Source: Coriaria nepalensis (taxonomy: Eukaryota; Streptophyta; Magnoliopsida; Cucurbitales; Coriariaceae). From it: DNA of 64,000 bases. The notes under the pieces are model-generated. The model searched no databases and was not told where the DNA came from. It was given only the letters and a program-made list of their open reading frames with translations. The position numbers and the translations under genes are program-made. The stretch covers positions 31,155,501-31,219,500 of the forward strand of contig CP114481.1 of the NCBI GenBank assembly GCA_027186245.1. Direction: 5' to 3'. This document shows positions 54,001 to 64,000 of this stretch, piece after piece (the first letter of the stretch is position 1; every line of letters starts with the position of its first letter).

Positions 54001-55251
54001 AAAGCAAGTCGAACGAATTCTATTTTTTCACTACAAACAGAAGTTTTTTGCATAACTTGCAAATGATCAATGCAAGGAAAGTGTGCATTCGTTTAACCTC
54101 AAAATCATTTCAATATGTCATTTCAAGTCAATAACTTATTTCAAAGCAAGTCGAACGAATTCAATTTTTGCACTACAAACACAAGTTTTGTGCATAACTT
54201 GCAAATGATCAATGCAAGGAAAGTGTGCATTCGTTCAACTTAAAATCATTTCAATGAGTCATTTCAAGTCAATGACTTATTTCAAAGCAAGTTGAACGAA
54301 TTCTATTTTTGCACTACAAACACAAGTTTTGTGCATAACTTGCAAATGATCAATGCAAGGAAAGTGTGCACTCGTTTAACCTTCAAATCATTTCAATGAG
54401 TCATTTCAAGTCAATAACTTGTTTCAAAGCAAGTCGAACGAATTCTATTTTTTCACTACAAACAGAAGTTTTTTGCATAACTTGCAAATGATCAATGCAA
54501 GGAAAGTGTGCATTCGTTTAACTTAAAATCATTTCAATGAGTCATTTCAAGTCAATGACTTATTTCAAAGCAAGTTGAACGAATTCTATTTTTTCACTAC
54601 AAACACAAGTTTTGTGCATAACTTGCAAATGATCAATGCAAGGAAAGTGTGCATTCGTTTAACTTAAAATCATTTCAATGAGTCATTTCAAGTCAACAAG
54701 TTATTTCTAACCAAGTCGAACGAATTCAATTTTTGCACTACAAACACAAGTTTTGTGCATAACTTGCAAATGATCATTGCAAGGAAAGTGTGCATTCGTT
54801 TAACCTCAAAATCATTTCATTGAGTCATTTCAAGTCAATAACTTATTTCAAAGCAAGTCGAACGAATTCAATTTTTGCACTACAAACACAAGTTTTGTGC
54901 ATAACATGCAAGTGATGAATGCAAGGAAAGTGTGCATTCATTTAACCTTAAAATCATTTCAATGTGTCCTTTCAAGTCGATATCTTATTTCAAAGCAAGT
55001 CGAACGAATTCTATTTTTGCACTACAAACACAAGTTTTGTGCATAACTTGCAAATGATCAATACAAGGAAAGTGTGCATTCGTTTAACCTTAAAATCATT
55101 TCAATATGTCATTTCAAGTAAATAACTTATTTCAAAGCAAGTCGAACGAATTCAATTTTTGCAGTACAAACAGAAGTTTTGTGCATAACTTGCAAATGCT
55201 CAATGCAAGGAAAGTGTGCATTCGTTTAACTTAAAATCATTTCAATGAGTC
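48061..55251 (+). repeat. Mosaic of 14- and 17-monomer segmental duplications
   Basis: Overlapping repeats occur at several offsets. Bases about 48060-49200 recur at 50047-51187 (1987 bp, 14 monomers), marked by CGAATTGAATTTTT at 48908 and 50895. Bases about 49270-50165 recur at 51680-52575 (2410 bp, 17 monomers), marked by GCATTATTTCC, AATCAGTC and CGTTCAACTT. Bases about 53240-53500 recur at 55650-55910, also 2410 bp. Characteristic monomers are TTTCCAACCAAG and ACAAACCCAAG. No gene is present. Confidence 0.75.
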
Positions 55252-56811
55252 ATTTCAAGTCAATGACTTATTTCAAAGCAAGTTGAACGAATTCAATTTT
55301 TGCACTACAAACACAAGTTTTGTTCATAACTTGCAAATGATCATTGCAAGGAAAGTGTGCATTCGTTTAACCTTAAAATCATTTCAATGAGTCATTTCAA
55401 GTCAATAACTTATTTCAAAGCAAGTCGAACGAATTCTATTTTTTCACTACAAACACAAGTTTTGTGCATAACTTGCAAATGATCAATGCAAGGAAAGTGT
55501 GCATTCGGTTAACCTTAAAATCATTTCAATGAGTCATTTCAAATCAATAACTTATTTCAAAGCAAGTCGAACGAATTCAATTTTTGCAGTACAAACAGAA
55601 GTTTTGTGCATAACTTGCAAATGATCATTGCAAGGAAAGTGTGCATTCGTTTAACCTTAAAATCATTTCAATGAGTCATTTCAAGTCAATAAGTTATTTC
55701 AGAGCAAGTCGAACGAATTCTATTTTTGCACTACAAACAGAAGTTTTTTGCAGTATTTCCAAATGATCATTGCAAGGAAAGTGTGGATTCGTTTAACCTT
55801 AAAATCATTTCAATCAGTCATTTCAAGTCAATAACTTATTTCAAAGCAAGTCGAACGAATTCAATTTTTGCACTACAAACACAAGTTTTGTGCATAACTT
55901 GCAAATGATCATTGCAAAGAAAGTGTGCATTCGTTTAACCTTAAAATCATTTCAATGAGTCATTTCAAGTCAATAACTTATTTCAAAGCAAGTCGAACGA
56001 ATTCTATTTTTTCACTACAATCAGAAGTTTTTTGCATAACTTGCAAAGGATCAATGCAAGGAAAGTGTGCATTCGTTTAACCTCAAAATCATTTCAATGA
56101 GTCATTTCAAGTCAATAACTTATTTCAAAGCAAGTCGAACGAATTCTATTTTTTCACTACAAACAGAAGTTTTTTGCATAACTTGCAAATGATCAATGCA
56201 AGGAAAGTGTGCATTCGTTTAACCTCAAAATCATTTCAATGAGTCATTTCAAGTCAATAACTTATTTCAAAGCAAGTCGAACGAATTCTATTTTTTCACT
56301 ACAAACAGAAGTTTTTTGCATAACTTGCAAATGATCAATGCAAGGAAAGTGTGCATTCGTTTAACCTCAAAATCATTTCAATATGTCATTTCAAGTCAAT
56401 AACTTATTTCAAAGCAAGTCGAACGAATTCAATTTTTGCACTACAAACACAAGTTTTGTGCATAACTTGCAAATGATCAATGCAAGGAAAGTGTGCATTC
56501 GTTCAACTTAAAATCATTTCAATGAGTCATTTCAAGTCAATGACTTATTTCAAAGCAAGTTGAACGAATTCTATTTTTGCACTACAAACACAAGTTTTGT
56601 GCATAACTTGCAAATGATCAATGCAAGGAAAGTGTGCACTCGTTTAACCTTCAAATCATTTCAATGAGTCATTTCAAGTCAATAACTTGTTTCAAAGCAA
56701 GTCGAACGAATTCTATTTTTTCACTACAAACAGAAGTTTTTTGCATAACTTGCAAATGATCAATGCAAGGAAAGTGTGCATTCGTTTAACTTAAAATCAT
56801 TTCAATGAGTC
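55252..56811 (+). repeat. 11-mer HOR, 1560 bp, copy 1
   Basis: Starts with a GTTGAAC monomer containing TTTTGTTCATAAC and repeats in full at 56812 with an offset of exactly 1560 bp (9 x 142 + 2 x 141). In-register markers are ATTCGGTTAACC, TTTCAGAGCAAG, CAATCAGTC, ATTGCAAAGAAAG, CAATCAGAAG, TTGCAAAGGATC and AACTTGTTTC. Differences are few: CAGTATTTCC at about 55751 for CATTATTTCC, and CACAAG for CACTAG. Confidence 0.9.
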
Positions 56812-58371
56812 ATTTCAAGTCAATGACTTATTTCAAAGCAAGTTGAACGAATTCAATTTTTGCACTACAAACACAAGTTTTGTTCATAACTTGCAAATGA
56901 TCATTGCAAGGAAAGTGTGCATTCGTTTAACCTTAAAATCATTTCAATGAGTCATTTCAAGTCAATAACTTATTTCAAAGCAAGTCGAACGAATTCTATT
57001 TTTTCACTACAAACACTAGTTTTGTGCATAACTTGCAAATGATCAATGCAAGGAAAGTGTGCATTCGGTTAACCTTAAAATCATTTCAATGAGTCATTTC
57101 AAATCAATAACTTATTTCAAAGCAAGTCGAACGAATTCAATTTTTGCAGTACAAACAGAAGTTTTGTGCATAACTTGCAAATGATCATTGCAAGGAAAGT
57201 GTGCATTCGTTTAACCTTAAAATCATTTCAATGAGTCATTTCAAGTCAATAAGTTATTTCAGAGCAAGTCGAACGAATTCTATTTTTGCACTACAAACAG
57301 AAGTTTTTTGCATTATTTCCAAATGATCATTGCAAGGAAAGTGTGGATTCGTTTAACCTTAAAATCATTTCAATCAGTCATTTCAAGTCAATAACTTATT
57401 TCAAAGCAAGTCGAACGAATTCAATTTTTGCACTACAAACACAAGTTTTGTGCATAACTTGCAAATGATCATTGCAAAGAAAGTGTGCATTCGTTTAACC
57501 TTAAAATCATTTCAATGAGTCATTTCAAGTCAATAACTTATTTCAAAGCAAGTCGAACGAATTCTATTTTTTCACTACAATCAGAAGTTTTTTGCATAAC
57601 TTGCAAAGGATCAATGCAAGGAAAGTGTGCATTCGTTTAACCTCAAAATCATTTCAATGAGTCATTTCAAGTCAATAACTTATTTCAAAGCAAGTCGAAC
57701 GAATTCTATTTTTTCACTACAAACAGAAGTTTTTTGCATAACTTGCAAATGATCAATGCAAGGAAAGTGTGCATTCGTTTAACCTCAAAATCATTTCAAT
57801 GAGTCATTTCAAGTCAATAACTTATTTCAAAGCAAGTCGAACGAATTCTATTTTTTCACTACAAACAGAAGTTTTTTGCATAACTTGCAAATGATCAATG
57901 CAAGGAAAGTGTGCATTCGTTTAACCTCAAAATCATTTCAATATGTCATTTCAAGTCAATAACTTATTTCAAAGCAAGTCGAACGAATTCAATTTTTGCA
58001 CTACAAACACAAGTTTTGTGCATAACTTGCAAATGATCAATGCAAGGAAAGTGTGCATTCGTTCAACTTAAAATCATTTCAATGAGTCATTTCAAGTCAA
58101 TGACTTATTTCAAAGCAAGTTGAACGAATTCTATTTTTGCACTACAAACACAAGTTTTGTGCATAACTTGCAAATGATCAATGCAAGGAAAGTGTGCACT
58201 CGTTTAACCTTCAAATCATTTCAATGAGTCATTTCAAGTCAATAACTTGTTTCAAAGCAAGTCGAACGAATTCTATTTTTTCACTACAAACAGAAGTTTT
58301 TTGCATAACTTGCAAATGATCAATGCAAGGAAAGTGTGCATTCGTTCAACTTAAAATCATTTCAATGAGTC
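56812..58371 (+). repeat. 11-mer HOR, 1560 bp, copy 2
   Basis: Near-identical second copy of 55252-56811. The last monomer ends with CGTTCAACTT near 58345, where copy 1 has CGTTTAACTT, and the next monomer does not restart the unit. This 11-mer is unrelated in order to the 11-mer at 24924-28040 and to the expanded unit at 29600. Confidence 0.9.
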
Positions 58372-61200
58372 ATTTCAAGTCAATGACTTATTTCAAAGCA
58401 AGTTGAACGAATTCTATTTTTGCACTACAAACACAAGTTTTGTGCATAACTTGCAAATGATCAATGCAAGGAAAGTGTGCACTCGTTTAACCTTCAAATC
58501 ATTTCAATGAGTCATTTCAAGTCAATAACTTGTTTCAAAGCAAGTCGAACGAATTCTATTTTTTCACTACAAACACAAGTTTTGTGCATAACTTGCAAAT
58601 GATCATTGCAAAGAAAGTGTGCATTCGTTTAACCTTAAAATCATTTCAATGAGTCATTTCAAGTCAATAACTTATTTCAAAGCAAGTCGAACGAATTCTA
58701 TTTTTTCACTACAATCAGAAGTTTTTTGCATAACTTGCAAATGATCATTGCAAGGAAAGTGTGCATTCGTTTAACCTCAAAATCATTTCATTGAGTCATT
58801 TCAAGTCAATAACTTATTTCAAAGCAAGTCGAACGAATTCAATTTTTGCACTACAAACACAAGTTTTGTGCATAACATGCAAGTGATGAATGCAAGGAAA
58901 GTGTGCATTCATTTAACCTTAAAATCATTTCAATGTGTCCTTTCAAGTCGATATCTTATTTCAAAGCAAGTCGAACGAATTCTATTTTTGCACTACAAAC
59001 ACAAGTTTTGTGCATAACTTGCAAATGATCAATACAAGGAAAGTGTGCATTTGTTTAACCTTAAAATCATTTCAATATGTCATTTCAAGTCAATAACTTA
59101 TTTCAAAGCAAGTCGAACGAATTCAATTTTTGCAGTACAAACAGAAGTTTTGTGCATAACTTGCAAATGATCAATGCAAGGAAAGTGTGCATTCGTTTAA
59201 CTTAAAATCATTTCAATGAGTCATTTCAAGTCAATGACTTATTTCAAAGCAAGTTGAACGAATTCAATTTTTGCACTACAAACACAAATTTTGTGCATAA
59301 CTTGCAAATGATCATTGCAAGGAAAGTGTGCATTCGTTTAACCTTAAAATCATTTCAATGAGTCATTTCAAGTCAATAACTTATTTCAAAGCAAGTCGAA
59401 CGAATTCTATTTTTTCACTACAAACACAAGTTTTGTGCATAACTTGCAAATGATCAATGCAAGGAAAGTGTGCATTCGTTTAACTTAAAATCATTTCAAT
59501 GAGTCATTTCAAGTCAATAAGTTATTTCCAACCAAGTCGAACGAATTCAATTTTTGCACTACAAACACAAGTTTTTTGCATAACTTGCAAATGATCATTG
59601 CAAGGAAAGTGTGCATTCGTTTAACCTTAAAATCATTTCAATGAGTCATTTCAAGTCAATGACTTATTTCAAAGCAAGTTGAACAAATTCTATTTTTTCA
59701 CTACAAACACAAGTTTTGTGCATAACTTGCAAATGATCATTGCAAGGAAAGTGTGCATTCGTTTAACCTTAAAATCATTTCAATGAGTCATTTCAAGTCA
59801 ATAACTTATTTCCAACCAAGTCGAACGAATTCAATTTTTGCACTACAAACCCAAGTTTTGTGCATAACTTGCAAATGATCATTGCAAGGAAAGTGTGCAT
59901 TCGTTTAACCTTAAAATCATTTCAATGAGTCATTTCAAGTCAATAAGTTATTTCAAAGCAAGTCGAACGAATTCTATTTTTGCAGTACAAACAGAAGTTT
60001 TGTGCATAACTTGCAAATGATCAATGCAAGGAAAGTGTGCATTCGTTTAACTTAAAATCATTTCAATGAGTCATTTCAAGTCAATAAGTTATTTCAAAGC
60101 AAGTCGAACGAATTCAATTTTTGCAGTACAAACAGAAGTTTTGTGCATAACTTGCAAATGATCAATGCAAGGAAAGTGTGCATTCGTTTAACTTAAAATC
60201 ATTTCAATGAGTCATTTCAAGTCAATAAGTTATTTCCAACCAAGTCGAACGAATTCAATTTTTGCACTACAAACCCAAGTTTTGTGCATAACTTGCAAAT
60301 GATCATTGCAAGGAAAGTGTGCATTCGTTTAACCTTAAAATCATTTCAATGAGTCATTTCAAGTCAATAAGTTATTTCAAAGCAAGTCGAACGAATTCTA
60401 TTTTTGCACTACAAACAGAAGTTTTGTGCATAACTTGCAAATGATCATTGCAAGGAAAGTGTGCATTCGTTTAACCTTAAAATCATTTCAATGAGTCATT
60501 TCAAGTCAATAACTTATTTCCAACCAAGTCGAACGAATTCAATTTTTGCACTACAAACCCAAGTTTTGTGCATAACTTGCAAATGATCATTGCAAGGAAA
60601 GTGTGCATTCGTTTAACCTTAAAATCATTTCAATGAGTCATTTCAAGTCAATAAGTTATTTCAAAGCAAGTCGAACGAATTCAATTTTTGCAGTACAAAC
60701 AGAAGTTTTGTGCATAACTTGCAAATGATCATTGCAAGGAAAGTGTGCATTCGTTTAACCTTAAAATCATTTCAATGAGTCATTTCAAGTCAATAAGTTA
60801 TTTCAAAGCAAGTCGAACGAATTCTATTTTTGCAATACAAACAAAAGTTTTTTGCATTATTTCCAAATGATCATTGCAAGGAAAGTGTGCATTCTTTTAA
60901 CCTTAAAATCATTTCAATGAGTCATTTCAAGTCAATAACTTATTTCAAAGCAAGTCGAACGAATTCTATTTTTTCACTACAAACAGAAGTTTTTTGCATA
61001 ACTTGCAAATGATCAATGCAAGGAAAGTGTGCATTCGTTTAACCTCAAAATCATTTCAATATGTCATTTCAAGTCAATAACTTATTTCAAAGCAAGTCGA
61101 ACGAATTCAATTTTTGCACTACAAACACAAGTTTTGTGCATAACTTGCAAATGATCAATGCAAGGAAAGTGTGCATTCGTTTAACCTTAAAATCATTTCA
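58372..61200 (+). repeat. Mixed monomers with an old 28-monomer duplication
   Basis: Bases about 58761-59280 repeat about 54790-55309 at an offset of 3971 bp (28 monomers), including CATTGAGTC, CATGCAAGTGATGAATG, TCCTTTC-GATATC and CAATACAAGG. From 59520 on, TTTCCAACCAAG/ACAAACCCAAG monomers alternate with GCAGTAC monomers. No gene is present. Confidence 0.75.
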
Positions 61201-64000
61201 ATGAGTCATTTCAAGTCAATAAGTTATTTCTAACCAAGTCGAACGAATTCAATTTTTGCACTACAAACACAAGTTTTGTGCATAACTTGCAAATCATCAT
61301 TGCGTGGAAAGTGTGCATTCGTTTAACCTTAAAATCATTTCAATGAGTCTTTTCAAGTCAATAAGTTATTTCAAAGCAAGTTGAACGAATTCTATTTTTG
61401 CACTCCAAACACAAGTTTTGTGCATAACTTGCAAATGATCAATGCAAGGAAAGTGTGCATTCGTTTAACTTAAAATCATTTCAATGAGTCATTTCAAGTC
61501 AATAAGTTATTTCTAACCAAGTCGAACGAATTCAATTTTTGCACTACAAACACAAGTTTTGTGCATAACTTCCAAATGATCGTTGCAAGGAAAGTGTGCA
61601 TTCGTTTAACCTAAAAATCATTTCAATGAGTCATTTCAAGTCAATAACTTATTTCAAAGCAAGTCGAATGAATTGTATTTTTGCACTACAAACACAAGTT
61701 TTGTGCATAACTTGCAAATGATCATTGCAAGGAAAGTGTGCACTCGTTTAACCTTCAAATCATTTCAATGAGTCTTTTCAAGTTAATAACTTATTTCAAT
61801 GCAAGTCGAATGAATTCAATTTTTGCACTACAAACACTAGTTTTGTGCATAACTTGCAAATCATCATTGCAAGGAAAGTGTGCATTCGTTTAACCTTAAA
61901 ATCATTTCAATGAGTCATTTCAAGTCAATAACTTATTTCAAAGCAAGTCGAACGAATTCTATTTTTGCACTACAAACACAAGTTTTGTGCATAACTTGCA
62001 AATGATCAATGCAAGGAAAGTGTGCATTCGTTTAACTTAAAATCATTTCAATGAGTCATTTCAAGTCAATAACTTATTTCAAAGCAAGTCGAACGAATTC
62101 AATTTTTGCACTACAAACACAAGTTTTGTGCATAACTTCCAAATGATCGTTGCAAGGAAAGTGTGCATTCGTTTAACCTAAAAATCATTTCAATGAGTCA
62201 TTTCAAGTCAATAACTTATTTCAAAGCAAGTCGAACGAATTCTATTTTTTCACTACAAACACAAGTTTTGTGCATAACTTGCAAATTATCATTGCAAGGA
62301 AAGTGTGCATTCGTTTAACCTTAAAATCATTTCAATGAGTCTTTTCGAGTCAATAAGTTATTTCAAAGCAAGTCGAACGAATTGTATTTCTGTAGTACAA
62401 ACAGAAGTTTTTTGCTTAACTTGCAAATGATCAATGCAAGGAAAGTGTGCATTCGTTTAACCTTAAAATCATTTCAATGAGTCATTTCAAGTCAATAAGT
62501 TATTTCTAACCAAGTCGAACGAATTCAATTTTTGCACTACAAACACAAGTTTTGTGCATAACTTGCAAATCATCATTGCGTGGAAAGTGTGCATTCGTTT
62601 AACCTTAAAATCATTTCAATGAGTCTTTTCAAGTCAATAAGTTATTTCAAAGCAAGTTGAACGAATTCTATTTTTGCACTACAAACACAAGTTTTGTGCA
62701 TAACTTGCAAATGATCAATGCAAGGAAAGTGTGCATTCGTTTAACTTAAAATCATTTCAATGAGCCATTTCAAGTCAATAAGTTATCTCTAACCAAGTCG
62801 AACGAATTCTATTTTTGCACTCCAAACACAAGTTTTGTGCATAACTTGCAAATGATCAATGCAAGGAAAGTGTGCATTCGTTTAACTTAAAATCATTTCA
62901 ATGAGCCATTTCAAGTCAATAAGTTATTTCTAACCAAGTCGAACGAATTCAATTTTTGCACTACAAACACAAGTTTTGTGCATAACTTCCAAATGATCGT
63001 TGCAAGGAAAGTGTGCATTCGTTTAACCTAAAAATCATTTCAATGAGTCATTTCAAGTCAATAACTTATTTCAAAGCAAGTCGAATGAATTGTATTTTTG
63101 CACTACAAACACAAGTTTTGTGCATAACTTGCAAATGATCATTGCAAGGAAAGTGTGCACTCGTTTAACCTTCAAATCATTTCAATGAGTCTTTTCAAGT
63201 TAATAACTTATTTCAATGCAAGTCGAATGAATTCAATTTTTGCACTACAAACACAAGTTTTGTGCATAACTTGCAAATCATCATTGCAAGGAAAGTGTGC
63301 ATTCGTTTAACCTTAAAATCATTTCAATGAGTCATTTCAAGTCAATAACTTATTTCAAAGCAAGTCGAACGAATTCAATTTTTGCACTACAAACACAAGT
63401 TTTGTGCATAACTTCCAAATGATCGTCGCAAGGAAAGTGTGCATTCGTTTAACCTAAAAATCATTTCAATGAGTCATTTCAAGTCAATAACTTATTTCAG
63501 AGCAAGTCGAACGAATTCTATTTTTGCACTACAAACACAAGTTTTGTGCATAACTTCCAAATGATCATTGCAAAGAAAGTGTGCATTCGTTTAACTTAAA
63601 ATCATTTCAATGAGTCATTTCAAGTCAATAACTTATTTCAAAGCAAGTCGAACGAATTCAATTTTTGCACTACAAACACAAGTTTTGTGCATAACTTCCA
63701 AATGATCGTTGCAAGGAAAGTGTGCATTCGTTTAACCTAAAAATCATTTCAATGAGTCATTTCAAGTCAATAACTTATTTCAAAGCAAGTCGAACGAATT
63801 CTATTTTTTCACTACAAACACAAGTTTTGTGCATAACTTGCAAATCATCATTGCAAGGAAAGTGTGCATTCGTTTAACCTTAAAATCATTTCAATGAGTC
63901 TTTTCAAGTCAATAAGTTATTTCAAAGCAAGTCGAACGAATTGTATTTCTGTAGTACAAACAGAAGTTTTTTGCTTAACTTGCAAATGATCAATGCAAGG
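61201..64000 (+). repeat. Terminal regional subfamily with 9-, 10- and 11-mer offsets
   Basis: The stretch is marked by GAGTCTTTTC in place of GAGTCATTTC, CAAATCATCATTGC, AATGATCGTTGC, AACCTAAAAATC and GAATTGTATT. Offsets found are 1276 bp (TTGCGTGG at 61300 and 62576), 1417 bp (GAATTGTATT at about 61670 and 63087) and 1559 bp (ATTGTATTTCTGTAG at 62381 and 63940). The array continues past the window edge with no sign of ending. Confidence 0.8.

Larger units (their letters stand above)
1..64000 (+). repeat. Uninterrupted 141/142-bp satellite array, about 450 monomers
   Basis: Every part of the window is a variant of one monomer, and all copies read in the same direction. Taking ATTTCAAGTC as base 1, the 142-bp consensus has three ATTTCAA words (bases 1, 19, 130), GAATTC at 38-43, CACAAG-TTTTGTG at 61-73, TGATCA at 87-92 and ATTCGTTTAACC near 110-121. 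Consensus G+C is 45 of 142 bases. Monomers ending in AACTTAAAA are 141 bp; those ending in AACCTTAAAA, AACCTTCAAA or AACCTCAAAA are 142 bp. No mobile element, gene or low-copy sequence interrupts the array and no inversion was seen. The arrangement is typical of centromeric or pericentromeric satellite DNA in eukaryotes; that location is inference. I cannot name the family or the species. Confidence 0.98.

Noticed and set aside
1..64000. CRISPR array
   Set aside because: The repeat is 141-142 bp with no distinct unique spacers between short repeats, and there are no cas genes. It is a contiguous satellite.
1..64000. CENP-B box
   Set aside because: ATTCGTTTAACC has the TTCG start, but the CGGG half of the mammalian motif is absent in the consensus and in the variants I read.
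1..64000. Transposon, LTR or helitron within the array
   Set aside because: No terminal repeats, target-site duplications, coding domains or non-satellite segments were seen. Every stretch can be assigned to the monomer.
1..64000. Assembly artefact or synthetic repeat as the explanation
   Set aside because: Copies carry ordered, graded variants, nested duplications and region-specific subfamilies, as expected of natural satellite evolution. Local mis-assembly at unit joins still cannot be excluded without reads.

Overview
The whole 64 kb window is one uninterrupted satellite DNA array. A monomer of 142 bp (141 bp in a common variant) is repeated head to tail about 450 times, always in the same orientation, from the first base to the last. 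I see no protein-coding gene, tRNA, rRNA, CRISPR array, transposon or other single-copy sequence. The consensus monomer is about 32% G+C by hand count and carries an EcoRI site (GAATTC), a TGATCA palindrome, three CpGs and two short dyad symmetries. A megabase-type satellite of this kind indicates a eukaryotic nuclear chromosome, most likely centromeric or pericentromeric heterochromatin. I do not recognise the family, and the sequence alone does not let me choose between plant and animal.

The interest lies in the higher-order repeat (HOR) structure, read from diagnostic base changes. Positions 1-10908 hold long superrepeats, two boundary-to-boundary copies of 3824 and 4108 bp (27 and 29 monomers) plus a rearranged third, with a 709 bp pentamer superposed at 9380-11330. 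Positions 10909-17139 hold two copies of a 23-/21-mer (3257 and 2974 bp). Positions 17140-24923 are irregular, with a local dimer (282 bp) and tetramer (565 bp) duplication. Positions 24924-28040 hold two copies of an 11-mer (1559 and 1558 bp).

Positions 29600-34988 and 38524-46321 hold the most homogeneous part: a 10-monomer HOR of exactly 1418 bp (8 x 142 + 2 x 141) in near-identical copies. It shows in-register expansions and contractions: an 11-mer copy, a copy that lost one monomer, one that lost four, and a hybrid monomer with an internal breakpoint. A duplicated flank (28562-29500 and 34943-35881, offset 6381 bp) brackets the first block. Positions 46322-55251 decay into overlapping 14- and 17-mer segmental duplications. 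Positions 55252-58371 hold two copies of an 11-mer of 1560 bp. Positions 58372-64000 are a mosaic with offsets of 9, 10 and 11 monomers and a regional subfamily.

Short open frames of 60-87 codons recur only because the monomers recur. They share the same peptide phrases, lie on one strand, and show no sign of coding selection. No functional gene system is present; the window is best read as a record of unequal exchange or slippage in a probable centromeric satellite.
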